Source of the DNA: Patescibacteria group bacterium
GTDB lineage: Bacteria; Patescibacteriota; Gracilibacteria; UM-FILTER-43-11
Reading direction: 5' to 3'
DNA: 47,457 nucleotides
Assembly (NCBI GenBank): GCA_018813295.1
Contig: JAHJBZ010000076.1
Coordinates: 1-47,457, forward strand
Shown: positions 14,842 through 23,215 of the stretch, piece by piece
Layout of the letters: the number at the start of each line of letters is the position of its first letter
Position numbering within the stretch: position 1 is the stretch's first letter
Notes under the pieces: model-generated
The model's database searches: none
Told to the model about the DNA's origin: nothing
What the model saw: only the letters and a program-made list of their open reading frames with translations
Position numbers and translations under genes: made by a program

Positions 14842-16320
14842 ATGAATACTGCTCAAAAGAAAATCATCGGGATTTTTGTTCTCCTATTATATATATTAGC
14901 GCTCGCGCCAGTGTCTTTTGCCAGCAATGTATCCGCTACTTCCGGGCAAAAGCGTAAGTTTTTAGTAACTGGATATTATTCACCGCTTCCAAATCAATCC
15001 TTTTATGTAAGGGGTAGTTATGAGGCGGATGTTCGATTAAACGGACGCGGTACAAATGGTGCGGATGGTACTCAGGTTTACACAGGTATGCTTGCAGCAC
15101 CGAGAACCTATCCATTCGGTACTCGCATAAGCCTTCCTGGCTTAGGTGTTGGTGAGGTACATGATCGCGGTGGTGCGATACTTGCCGGTGCGGATTATGA
15201 TAGAATTGATGTTTGGATGGGGCATGGAGAAGAAGGTCTTGCGCGTGCACTTAATTGGGGCGCCAGAGTTGTTGAAGGTGAAATTTACTGGACTGCTCAC
15301 CAAATTGAGCCGGGTTTAAGCTTTAGTTGGATTGATTCTGGCTTGCCAGCTAGTATGGTTGATCGAATGAGAGCTAACACTCTTCAGAATCCAGCTGTTT
15401 TTAATAAACCGGTGACCACAACAAATACAACTGACGTTAAGGAGTTACAAGAAGCTTTAACCACATTAGGCTTTTATAGTGGTCCGGTTACCGGAACTTA
15501 TGGGCCTTTAACAACCCAAGCTGTTCTTGAATTCCAATTAGCAGAAAATGTTATTCCTAATGAAAATGCTGGTGGAGCCGGTAATTTTGGCCCAAAAACA
15601 AGTGCCAGGTTGCAAGAGATGTTGGAAGGTTATAATAATGAGGTTTTAAAAGAACGTGATCGTCTTGAGGGAAATAGGTTACTTCTTGCAGTCGGGCTTG
15701 GTAAAAATTCCGAAGGCGAAGATGTAGTGGCGCTTCAAAGAATGCTTTGGGAGCTTGGATATTATGATGGAGAGTTAAATGGCGAATATGATTCTGCAAC
15801 TATTGATGCTGTATTTGAATTCCAAAAAACCCATGGCATTTTAAACAGTGAATGGGATAGTGGCGCTGGATATTTTGGAAAGCAAACCTATGCCGCTTTA
15901 ACCGAAGTGGTAAATGAAAAGATTGAAAGAATTGCGAGCTATCCAATGCAGCTTCAGGTATGGGTGCCTGCAAAACGTGAGCTTCCTAAAATTGCGAATT
16001 TGACTCCGCCTCAGGAGATGATGGAGCGGCAGGAACTTCACTTTTCTCCTGATCTAGTTATTAAGAAGGAGATTCCGGAATCTACGCAGTTAGTTTATGA
16101 AATTGATTTAAATGATCGCAATGATCAAGTAAAACTTTTACAGGATATTTTAATTGAACACGGCTATTTAGCTGCCGGTCTTAACACTGGTTACTATGGA
16201 GGCGTTACCCAGCAAGCTGTCCTTAAATTCCAAATGGAGAAGGGGATTGTTGACTGCCCAGACGGAGCTGGGGCTGGACGCGTTGGACCGAAAACGCGGG
16301 CGGCACTTAACTTATTATAG
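14842..16320 (+). CDS. secreted 3D-domain cell-wall protein with three peptidoglycan-binding repeats
   Basis: Predicted exported cell-wall hydrolase of 492 residues. It has a signal peptide (about 1-28, hydrophobic core IFVLLLYILALAP). A 3D (double-psi barrel) domain spans roughly 40-150, with the three aspartates of the family visible in VHDRGGAI (Asp108) and DYDRIDVWMG (Asp120, Asp123). Three PG_binding_1 repeats at about 200-260, 290-355 and 425-490 each end in GxFGxKTxAAL-like sequence. This is the layout of YocH/Rpf-like or MltA-like lytic transglycosylases. It is monocistronic, with its own promoter and a strong terminator. Confidence 0.88.
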   Translation: MNTAQKKIIGIFVLLLYILALAPVSFASNVSATSGQKRKFLVTGYYSPLPNQSFYVRGSYEADVRLNGRGTNGADGTQVYTGMLAAPRTYPFGTRISLPGLGVGEVHDRGGAILAGADYDRIDVWMGHGEEGLARALNWGARVVEGEIYWTAHQIEPGLSFSWIDSGLPASMVDRMRANTLQNPAVFNKPVTTTNTTDVKELQEALTTLGFYSGPVTGTYGPLTTQAVLEFQLAENVIPNENAGGAGNFGPKTSARLQEMLEGYNNEVLKERDRLEGNRLLLAVGLGKNSEGEDVVALQRMLWELGYYDGELNGEYDSATIDAVFEFQKTHGILNSEWDSGAGYFGKQTYAALTEVVNEKIERIASYPMQLQVWVPAKRELPKIANLTPPQEMMERQELHFSPDLVIKKEIPESTQLVYEIDLNDRNDQVKLLQDILIEHGYLAAGLNTGYYGGVTQQAVLKFQMEKGIVDCPDGAGAGRVGPKTRAALNLL

Positions 16321-16342
16321 ATACTTTTAAGAGCAGTATTTA

Positions 16343-16372
16343 ACCAAAAAAGCCCGAGAGGGCTTTTTTGGT
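16343..16372 (+). terminator. strong terminator after the 3D-domain gene
   Basis: A 13-bp perfect stem (ACCAAAAAAGCCC and its complement) closed by a GAGA loop, with the T run inside the 3' arm; symmetrical, so it may work in both directions. Confidence 0.9.
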
Positions 16373-16687
16373 AATTACCAAATTCCAAGCACCAAATTCC
16401 AAATAATTTTCAATTTCCAAATTACAAACTAAAGCTCTTCTGAACACAAAATTTGTTCAGTAAATTGTTAAAATTTTGATCATACTATCAACCTTTATAA
16501 AGCCATATGTAAAATGTCTGAATACATTTATTGTCCAATATATAATATGCTCTGTCGACCCAAATTGTGTAGGTATACGGAGTTTTTATATCTTTGTCTA
16601 CACTACAGAATTGCTTATATTAAGTAAAACTTGATAGCCTAGGAGGTGCCGCTTTCTGCGCATTTTTATATTCTAAAAATTATTACC
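16373..16687. other. gene-free stretch of 315 bp
   Basis: The first 60 bp are AT-rich tandem words (CCAAATTCCAA). The rest shows no repeat or coding signal. A weak promoter may lie at TTGTCT (about 16593) with TATTAA 18 bp on. A perfect AGGAGG occurs at 16641-16646 but is 41 bp from the ATG used by the next gene, too far to serve it unless the RNA folds. Confidence 0.4.
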
Positions 16688-17284
16688 ATGAGTGAAAGTA
16701 CAGAGTTCGAAGCATATAGTGCTCCGTCTTTAACAGATGTTAGAGAAGTGTCAGATAAGCCAGATCAATTAGGAGCAACACCACGTGCCCATCTGAGATT
16801 GCAGCTAAAAAGGGATGTTGATGCAGCACTTGGTATTCCGGACACAAATCTTCCATCTTTAGATGAGCCAAGTGAAGATACTTTGGTACCTTTTGGCAGC
16901 GCTAAAGCAGCTGAGAATAAAGATATGTTTGCAGGGGATAATGAGGTGCGTATTAGTATGTTTTTAGAAATTCTTCATGGACATTACAGACCTTCGGAAA
17001 TTGTAATTTTACCAAGGTCTGTTGATTTTGGGGGTGGGGATGTAGATTTAACAGGTGCACAGTTTTTGGAGTATGCTGGCGGTGATGCTGATGAATGGGG
17101 CAGTCTTATGGATAAGTTCTTATTAACAAGCGGCTTAGGCTCTGATTCACAAGTGGCATTTTATGATGTAAATGATGGTTGTTGGTATTCTTTTGACGCT
17201 AAAACCGGCAGAGTATCAAAGTCTGCATTTACAGATGAGCATCTTAATGCTATTACCGAAGCACCTAAACCTACATTGCACTAA
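16688..17284 (+). CDS. soluble acidic protein, unrecognised
   Basis: A 198-residue acidic protein without signal peptide or membrane segment. The start at ATG 16688 (MSESTEFEAY) is preferred over a GTG at 16646 because the extra N-terminal residues look non-coding. The C-terminal half has a DVNDGCWYSFDAKTGRVSKSAF stretch suggesting a compact beta domain. I do not recognise the family. It is transcribed alone: a hairpin terminator follows 24 bp after the stop, and the next gene has its own promoter. Confidence 0.65.
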   Translation: MSESTEFEAYSAPSLTDVREVSDKPDQLGATPRAHLRLQLKRDVDAALGIPDTNLPSLDEPSEDTLVPFGSAKAAENKDMFAGDNEVRISMFLEILHGHYRPSEIVILPRSVDFGGGDVDLTGAQFLEYAGGDADEWGSLMDKFLLTSGLGSDSQVAFYDVNDGCWYSFDAKTGRVSKSAFTDEHLNAITEAPKPTLH

Positions 17285-17308
17285 TTTTTTGTTTTTTTAC
17301 ATAAACTT

Positions 17309-17346
17309 AAAAGTTCCGTTCGGAAGATCGGAACTTTTATTTTTTA
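17309..17346 (+). terminator. terminator after the 16688 gene
   Basis: 10-bp perfect stem AAAAGTTCCG/CGGAACTTTT with a 10-nt loop, followed by a T-rich tail. Confidence 0.85.
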
Positions 17347-17375
17347 TTGACAAATCTATGTGTGATGTGTACAAT
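17347..17375 (+). promoter_or_regulatory. promoter of the 17412 gene
   Basis: Consensus TTGACA (17347-17352), 17-bp spacer, TACAAT (17370-17375), directly after the preceding terminator. Confidence 0.7.
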
Positions 17376-17411
17376 AATATTGCTACAATTAGCTTAATTA
17401 ACTAGTAATTT

Positions 17412-18146
17412 ATGCCCCCCGAAGAAGCCCAAACCATAGGTGAAGGTGAGGATTCACGAGATACAGTTCTTTCGCCAGAACTGGCTCCTATGGACGATCT
17501 TCAAGAAAGAGCTGAAAGGCTGTTTCCTAATCAAGGTAATTTTGTTGTAGATACTTTGATGCCTTTATTTAATTCTAATGGAGATTCCGATGCACTCCTT
17601 GAGGCTTTTTTGGCTGCTGATAATCATATTCAATTAATTTCTGATTTGGTTGAAAGGGGTATTGAGCCTTCCAAGGATCAGCTTAAACTTATTCAATCTT
17701 TTGCTTTGGATAACAAGAGGCGCAAGAGAGCTGAAAGGAGAGCTGAATTAGCTGCACAATCATCAGGTCCTGAATCCAGGGAAGAAGGAGTGCAAGGTGT
17801 ACGTGAGCAAGCTACAGGCGCTTTATCTGGAGCTGAAAGTAATGTAGAAGTTTTAAGGCCAAGGCCTACATATGTAATGGCTTTTAAATATGCTGGCGGG
17901 CAGTGGCAGGGCGTTGTCCAAAGGGTTGATCGCTCTGAAGTTGATCAAGCTAAGAGAGCGCTTAAGAATGATTCTTTTGTAGCGACTGCAACAATGGTTG
18001 TCGATAGAGATGGAATTAGATGGAATGTGGAGATTGATGATACGTTTGTTACCAGCAGAAGAGCTGAATTGGAACAAATGCTTGCTGATACAGATGCTCT
18101 TACACAGTTTTTCCATCAAAATCGTCCTGATATGAGCTTTAGTTAG
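17412..18146 (+). CDS. soluble protein, unrecognised
   Basis: A 244-residue protein with an acidic N-terminus, a basic helical middle (RRKRAERRAELAAQ, about 97-112), a low-complexity linker, and a C-terminal domain from about 150 on containing YVMAFKYAGGQWQGVVQRV and a helical end. No signal peptide or membrane segment. The family is not recognised. A consensus promoter 36 bp upstream supports it as a real, independently expressed gene. Confidence 0.65.
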   Translation: MPPEEAQTIGEGEDSRDTVLSPELAPMDDLQERAERLFPNQGNFVVDTLMPLFNSNGDSDALLEAFLAADNHIQLISDLVERGIEPSKDQLKLIQSFALDNKRRKRAERRAELAAQSSGPESREEGVQGVREQATGALSGAESNVEVLRPRPTYVMAFKYAGGQWQGVVQRVDRSEVDQAKRALKNDSFVATATMVVDRDGIRWNVEIDDTFVTSRRAELEQMLADTDALTQFFHQNRPDMSFS

Positions 18147-18199
18147 AATTTTGATTTTTGATTCCTGATTCACGATCTATGATAAGGTCGTGATTATTA

Positions 18200-18262
18200 A
18201 AGATGTTTAACATTTAGCATCTAACATCTAGCATTTAACATTTAACATTTTTCATTTATATT
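18200..18262. repeat. CATTTAACATTTAA tandem repeat before prmC
   Basis: Direct copies of TTTAACATTTAGCATCTAACAT-like words; the complementary word AATGTTAAATGTTAAAT follows after prmC (19225-19243), so prmC is bracketed by inverted copies. Confidence 0.55.
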
Positions 18263-18268
18263 TGATGT

Positions 18269-19189
18269 ATGAGCATCAAGGAAATTTTACATTGGGGGCA
18301 TGAGCAGTTAATTCTAAAATCCGATTCTGCGCGGTTGGATGCGGAATTGCTACTTTCGCATGTGCTTAATAAACCAGTTACTTTTTTGCTAGCGCATGAC
18401 GATAAGGAGATTGGTTTTTTTAAGTTATGGCGCTACCGCCATCTAATCGAAGAACGGAAGGAGTATATGCCTGTGGCTTATTTAACCGGTCATAAGGAGT
18501 TTTATTGTTTGAATTTTGAGGTAAATCCTAGTGTGCTTATTCCGAGGCCGGATACGGAAATACTCGTTGAGTGTGTAATTTCGTATCTAAATGACCAAAT
18601 CCCTGCTGGCTCCACGGCTCTGCCTGGAGTCAGCAGGAAGTCTGGTAGTCGGACTTCGCTGACTCCAGGCAGAGCCGTGGAGCCAGCGAAGGTGGTTTTA
18701 TTGGATGTGGGAACTGGGTCCGCTTGTATACCAATTTCTGTTCTCAAAAATATACCTGGTATTAAGGCAGTGGCTACGGAGATTTCGGGGGCGGCTATGC
18801 GCGTTGCTAGGCGGAATATTAGGAAGCATCGGTTAAAAAGTCGAATTAAACTAATTAAGTCCGATTTGCTGGAAAATGTGCCAGCTGGGTTATTTAAAGA
18901 TCGTGAGGTTATTGCAGTTGCTAATCTTCCGTATATTCCAAAACAGTTTCAGGTAGATCCATCCACCAAATATGAGCCGGATGTGGCGCTTTATGGGGGC
19001 GAGGACGGGCTTGATATTTATAAAAGATTAGTCGATCAGTTAGCGGAAATAAAGCCACGTGCCATATTTTTTGAATTATTTGAGGAGCAGATTGCGATTT
19101 TGGCGTCCAGGATGCCGGGTTATGAGCTTAAATATGCCAAAGACATGACAGGGGAGGCGAGAGTTATGATGATGGAGAGAAATAATTAA
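18269..19189 (+). CDS. prmC: release factor glutamine methyltransferase with in-frame palindromic insert
   Basis: Methylates the GGQ glutamine of peptide release factors using SAM. The 306-residue protein has the helical N-terminal domain, LIPRPDTEILVE (about 89-100), SAM motif I VLLDVGTGSACIPI and the active-site tetrapeptide as NLPY (family usual form NPPY). Residues about 113-139 (AGSTALPGVS...LTPGRAVEPA) are encoded by a palindromic element of 83 bp and lie in the linker between the N-terminal and catalytic domains. The reading frame is kept on both sides, so the protein is probably functional. Start is ATG 18269. Confidence 0.93.
   Translation: MSIKEILHWGHEQLILKSDSARLDAELLLSHVLNKPVTFLLAHDDKEIGFFKLWRYRHLIEERKEYMPVAYLTGHKEFYCLNFEVNPSVLIPRPDTEILVECVISYLNDQIPAGSTALPGVSRKSGSRTSLTPGRAVEPAKVVLLDVGTGSACIPISVLKNIPGIKAVATEISGAAMRVARRNIRKHRLKSRIKLIKSDLLENVPAGLFKDREVIAVANLPYIPKQFQVDPSTKYEPDVALYGGEDGLDIYKRLVDQLAEIKPRAIFFELFEEQIAILASRMPGYELKYAKDMTGEARVMMMERNN
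18605..18687. repeat. 83-bp palindromic element inside prmC
   Basis: Two 30-bp arms, 18605-18634 and 18658-18687, are perfect reverse complements, starting GCTGGCTCCACGG; the 23-nt centre has its own AAGTC/GACTT pairing. The GC-rich composition contrasts with the surrounding gene. Confidence 0.95.
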
Positions 19190-19255
19190 CATTTTTCATT
19201 TATCATTTTTCATTTGCTGATGGCAAAAAATGTTAAATGTTAAATCTCAAGTGAT
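19189..19255. repeat. AACATTTTTCATTT repeat after prmC
   Basis: Direct CATTTTTCATTT words followed by the inverted AAAAAATGTTAAATGTTAAAT; belongs with the repeat at 18200-18262. A separate hairpin ATTTCACC/GGTGAAAT follows at 19262-19297. Confidence 0.5.
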
Positions 19256-19311
19256 AAATCTATTTCACCTTGATAGGTTGATTTTTTATGGTGAAATAGT
19301 ATCCTTCACCA

Positions 19312-19340
19312 TTGCGTTTTTGGCTTATTTTTGCTATAAT
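19312..19340 (+). promoter_or_regulatory. promoter of the surface protein gene
   Basis: TTGCGT (19312-19317), 17-bp spacer, perfect TATAAT (19335-19340), 23 bp before the ATG. Confidence 0.6.
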
Positions 19341-19363
19341 ATAAGGATTTAAAACTCAAAACG

Positions 19364-21835
19364 ATGAAATTAAAAATAAAAACATTAGCAGTTGTCCTAC
19401 TACTTGCTTTACAATCAGTAATTGTTCCGGCTGCGATGGCCGGCTTTCTGCCGGTTGCGGCGTATGGAACCGATACCATTGCCGGTTATGCAGCAAAGCT
19501 TAGTACTTCACTTATTACTCCTGGTCGGAGTGTACGATTTGTTGTTGAAAAGGCGGATGGTTCAGTTCTTCAGGTCGACGGGGAAGCGGATCTTGAGGGA
19601 ATCGCTGAAGCGGATTTATACGGTTATCAAACTAAGGTCGCAGGTCAATACAGAGTTGCTGTGGTTTACCCAGGGTCCTCTGATTCCTCTCCGCAAAGCT
19701 CGTTCACCGTTTATGCAGATCAGGTTTCCACAACCCAATCAATTATTACAAGTACAGACCAGATGATAACTGCTGATGGTGATGAGAAGACTTTTGTAAC
19801 GGTTACGCTTTATGATGCTTACAGAAATCCAATTAAAAATCATCATGTACAGCTCATATCCAGTCGATCAAAAGATAAGATTACACCTTTGAGCGATGGA
19901 GTTACAGATAGTAGTGGTCGTGCTAACTTTAAGGTGACATCTGAATATGATGGCGTATCTGTTTTTACTGCAATGGATGCAACTGTGAATAAAGTGCTTT
20001 CAGATCGTGAGGAAATAGTGTTTTTTGCTCCGATAGAAACAGCTTATGGTGGTTCAAATATTTTCTCTGCCAACCTTTTTACCGCTGATATTGGGCAAGG
20101 TGAGAGCAGTGAAGTTCTTCCTGGGCCGGTTGATTCTTTTGATATTGAAGACCTGCCTTCATCTGTAAAAGTTAATACAGATCAAACCATTACAGTTATC
20201 GCTCGTGATAAAGACGGGAACACGGCAAAAAACTATACCGGTACAATTCTCTTTTCTACACCGGATGATGAGCATGCGATTTTGCCTAATAACGGAGAAT
20301 ATACATTTAAAGAAACCGATCAGGGTGAATTTACGTTTAATTTAGCTTTGCGTTTTACCCAGATAGGAGATCAGGTTATTCAGGTCTTTGATAAAAATAA
20401 TTGGCAGATTTCCGGTGAACGTGAGCTTGAGGTTGTTCCAGCACAAGCTGTGGTAACGCCTGATGTTTCATCTACTCTTTCGATCAAGTCGCCTGTAGAT
20501 GGTGCAGAACTTGGCAGCACTCTTGTGGTTATTAGTGGCCAGGGTGATCCAAATATTAATTTGAAAGTTTTTGATAACGATGTGAAAATTGGTGAATCAG
20601 AAACCGATAGCGATGGATTTTTCAGCTATCAGGCGCAGAATCTGACAAGCGGTTCACATACGTTTTATGTGATGTCTGATAGTGGGTATGTATCCCGTTC
20701 AATAACTATTCAGGTAGATACAATACCTCCGGTTTTAAATTATTTTGATATTTCCCCGGATGGCATTGTTGCCCCTGGGACAGCTTTAACAATTACCGCC
20801 CAGTCCGAACCTAATTTGGAAGAGGTGAAGATCCGCATACAAGGCGCTCTAGAGGTATTGCCTCAATCCGGCAGCCAACCTGGTACTTATACAGCTACAG
20901 TTACGGCTCCTGTTATTGATGGATCTTATTCTATCGATGTGATTTTGATTGATAGTTTAGCCAATAAATCCGAGTTACTTAATCAAACAGTGGTTCAAGT
21001 GGCAACTGAAGAAGATGTCTTGCCTCCGACTGTATCCGGCGTAAGCGGCGCACCAGGTGATTCATCAGTAATACTTACATGGCATGAAGTAACCGGCCAT
21101 GAAACTGCTATTCAGAATTACCGCATTTATTTTGGCAATAAATATGATGAATTAAGTCAGGTAGTTGAAACTACTGGTGCTGTAACATCTTACACTCTCG
21201 AGAACTTAGTAAATAATACTCAGTATTTCTTTGCAGTTACCGCAGTTGATTCAAAAGGACTGGAAAGTGAAGATAAGAGCACAATTATTGCTGTTACGCC
21301 TGTATCCGATGAACCGGAAGTTACAGATGCCACTACAGAACCAACTGATGTAACGGTCGTGACTTTGCCAACAACTGCTCCGAGTTCAATTCAGGGGATA
21401 GCTTCGCAAGATTCAGTGATTCTTTCCTGGCAGGCTTCAACTGATCCAAATACTTATTTTTATAAGGTTTATTTTGGCATTCGATCTGGTCGGTATGATG
21501 ATTATGCTATTACTTCCGGCAGCAGCCCATCTATCACAATTAAAGATTTAATTACCGGAATTCCATATTATTTTGCTGTGGTTGCTTTGAATATTTACGG
21601 GCAGGAAATTTCAACATTATCTCAGGAATTTGCTGTAATACCTGCTGGTATCGGTTTTCATGCAGCATCTTCAACTGATCTGCAGACCACTTATTACACA
21701 GCACCTCTTACTAACACTCAATTAACTCAAGCTCCTGAAACAGAAGGCACTGGGCCTGAGGCTGTTTGGATTGTTGTGATTTCTTTAGTTGTTGCAAATT
21801 TCCTTTATAATCATAAGAAGAGAATACTTAATTAG
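19364..21835 (+). CDS. large surface protein with Ig-like and FN3 domains
   Basis: An 823-residue exported protein with a signal peptide (about 1-27, core LAVVLLLALQSVIVPAA). An invasin-like (Big_1) repeat sits near 120-215 (TSTDQMITADGDEKTFVTVTLYDAYRNPI). A second filamin-like/Big repeat lies near 255-355, an Ig-like domain near 370-455 (SIKSPVDGAELGST), another Ig-like stretch to about 545, and two fibronectin type III domains near 550-645 and 670-760. A C-terminal hydrophobic helix followed by NHKKRILN anchors it in the membrane. The architecture suggests adhesion or a surface spacer; the partner is unknown. It has its own promoter. Confidence 0.85.
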   Translation: MKLKIKTLAVVLLLALQSVIVPAAMAGFLPVAAYGTDTIAGYAAKLSTSLITPGRSVRFVVEKADGSVLQVDGEADLEGIAEADLYGYQTKVAGQYRVAVVYPGSSDSSPQSSFTVYADQVSTTQSIITSTDQMITADGDEKTFVTVTLYDAYRNPIKNHHVQLISSRSKDKITPLSDGVTDSSGRANFKVTSEYDGVSVFTAMDATVNKVLSDREEIVFFAPIETAYGGSNIFSANLFTADIGQGESSEVLPGPVDSFDIEDLPSSVKVNTDQTITVIARDKDGNTAKNYTGTILFSTPDDEHAILPNNGEYTFKETDQGEFTFNLALRFTQIGDQVIQVFDKNNWQISGERELEVVPAQAVVTPDVSSTLSIKSPVDGAELGSTLVVISGQGDPNINLKVFDNDVKIGESETDSDGFFSYQAQNLTSGSHTFYVMSDSGYVSRSITIQVDTIPPVLNYFDISPDGIVAPGTALTITAQSEPNLEEVKIRIQGALEVLPQSGSQPGTYTATVTAPVIDGSYSIDVILIDSLANKSELLNQTVVQVATEEDVLPPTVSGVSGAPGDSSVILTWHEVTGHETAIQNYRIYFGNKYDELSQVVETTGAVTSYTLENLVNNTQYFFAVTAVDSKGLESEDKSTIIAVTPVSDEPEVTDATTEPTDVTVVTLPTTAPSSIQGIASQDSVILSWQASTDPNTYFYKVYFGIRSGRYDDYAITSGSSPSITIKDLITGIPYYFAVVALNIYGQEISTLSQEFAVIPAGIGFHAASSTDLQTTYYTAPLTNTQLTQAPETEGTGPEAVWIVVISLVVANFLYNHKKRILN

Positions 21836-21900
21836 AAAATTCAAAATTCAAGATTAAAAAATTAATTTTGTAATTTTGTAATCTTGAATTTTGTAATAAA
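21833..21900. repeat. AATTTTGTAATTTTGTAAT inverted repeat
   Basis: AAAATTCAAAATTCAAGATT on the left is mirrored by AATCTTGAATTTTGTAAT on the right; a hairpin after the surface protein gene. Confidence 0.6.
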
Positions 21901-21903
21901 CAA

Positions 21904-23130
21904 ATGGTTAATCCAATCAGCTACATCATAAAAGACGTCAGACGAATTCCGTTAGGGGTGAAGTTGGTTGTTTTTGTGATTGTTTTAAGGACTATAGGAT
22001 GGGGATTCGTTGATCCTTATTATTCTATATTTATCGAAAATTTTAGTCAGAATTACACAGTTGTGGGGCTTTTTATGGCAATACTAAATATGGTTTCACT
22101 TTTTATGCTTATTCCTCTTATGAGGCTTACGGACAGGGTAAAAGATGCCCGTATTATGGAGGATGGAGAAATACTGTATTTTGCAGCAATGCTTCTTTAT
22201 GTTTTTGCGGGAATGACACAAAATGTAATATTTCTTATTATTGCCCTTTTTGTGAACGGAATAGCTCATCCGCTTTTAATTGTGGGTGCAGAATCGTATA
22301 TCAGAAAGCACAGTCATGGGGGCAGTGCACGGTCTTTTGGTTTTTATACTGCCCTGGGTCATTTCGGGTGGATTTTTGGTATGTTTATGGCTGCCTTTCT
22401 GATTCCGTACTACACTTTTAACACCATGTTCCTCTTTGTTCTTCCCGGAATTTTGATTAGCTTTTTTATTCTTCCAAAAATTCGTGAGAGGGGAATTACA
22501 TCTCTAATTCGCGGTTTTAAAAAATACTTCCATCGCACTCAGGATTTTAAAGATATATTATATGATTTAAAGGGTATTGATAAAAAAATGATTTTCTTTT
22601 TAATACTTGCGCTGTTTGATGGAATGATAATGATGTTTACTTATGTTTTTATTCCATTGTTTGCCCTGGTAATTAATTTGAGCTTATCTAAAATTGCCTT
22701 GCTTATGGCAGTTATGTATCTGCCTTTTATTTTTAGTTTTTTCTTTTCCGAAGTATCTGACAGACTTAGCAAGATGAATGTTATTGCAGTCGGGCTTTTT
22801 ATTGGTGCGGTCTCATTTGTTTTACTTACCTTTATTGTGCATCAGCTTTGGGTTGTAGTTCTTGCTTCCATGACTTCACTATCTCTGGCTATTATCAGGC
22901 CTGCGTATAATGGAATGATTACCCACTTATCTCCTCGCCGAATGCTTGGTGAAATTACGGGTTTAAATAATTTATTTGTCAGAATAGGATATATTATTGG
23001 TCCTATTTTCTCTGGAATTATCGCGGATCTTTACAGTATTCAGGTTGCATTTTTCTTAGTTGCGATTGTTGCTTTTGGATTGGGAGCTATAACCTTGCTT
23101 CTTAAGGCTCACGATCAACTTGCGGCTTGA
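21904..23130 (+). CDS. MFS transporter
   Basis: A 408-residue permease with about twelve hydrophobic helices in two halves split by a basic cytoplasmic loop (KIRERGITSLIRGFKKYFHRTQD, near 190-215). MLIPLMRLTDRVKDAR near 75-90 is the loop between helices 2 and 3 characteristic of the major facilitator superfamily. Substrate unknown; sequences like this are commonly annotated as drug or sugar efflux pumps. A lone gene between repeat elements. Confidence 0.88.
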   Translation: MVNPISYIIKDVRRIPLGVKLVVFVIVLRTIGWGFVDPYYSIFIENFSQNYTVVGLFMAILNMVSLFMLIPLMRLTDRVKDARIMEDGEILYFAAMLLYVFAGMTQNVIFLIIALFVNGIAHPLLIVGAESYIRKHSHGGSARSFGFYTALGHFGWIFGMFMAAFLIPYYTFNTMFLFVLPGILISFFILPKIRERGITSLIRGFKKYFHRTQDFKDILYDLKGIDKKMIFFLILALFDGMIMMFTYVFIPLFALVINLSLSKIALLMAVMYLPFIFSFFFSEVSDRLSKMNVIAVGLFIGAVSFVLLTFIVHQLWVVVLASMTSLSLAIIRPAYNGMITHLSPRRMLGEITGLNNLFVRIGYIIGPIFSGIIADLYSIQVAFFLVAIVAFGLGAITLLLKAHDQLAA

Positions 23131-23185
23131 AAATTTGAAAACTTGAAAATTTAAAAATTAGTTTTCAGATTTTCAATTTTTCAAA
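23129..23185. repeat. GAAAATTTGAAAACTTG inverted repeat
   Basis: GAAAATTTGAAAACTTGAAA faces TTTTCAGATTTTCAATTTTTC, a hairpin between the MFS and PfkB genes. Confidence 0.55.
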
Positions 23186-23215
23186 CCTGTAGTATCATAA
23201 TCACGAAAACAAAAA

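Noticed and set aside
16646-16687. GTG start for the 16688 gene
   Set aside because: It would place the start at the AGGAGG itself and add residues with no coding character; ATG 16688 is preferred.
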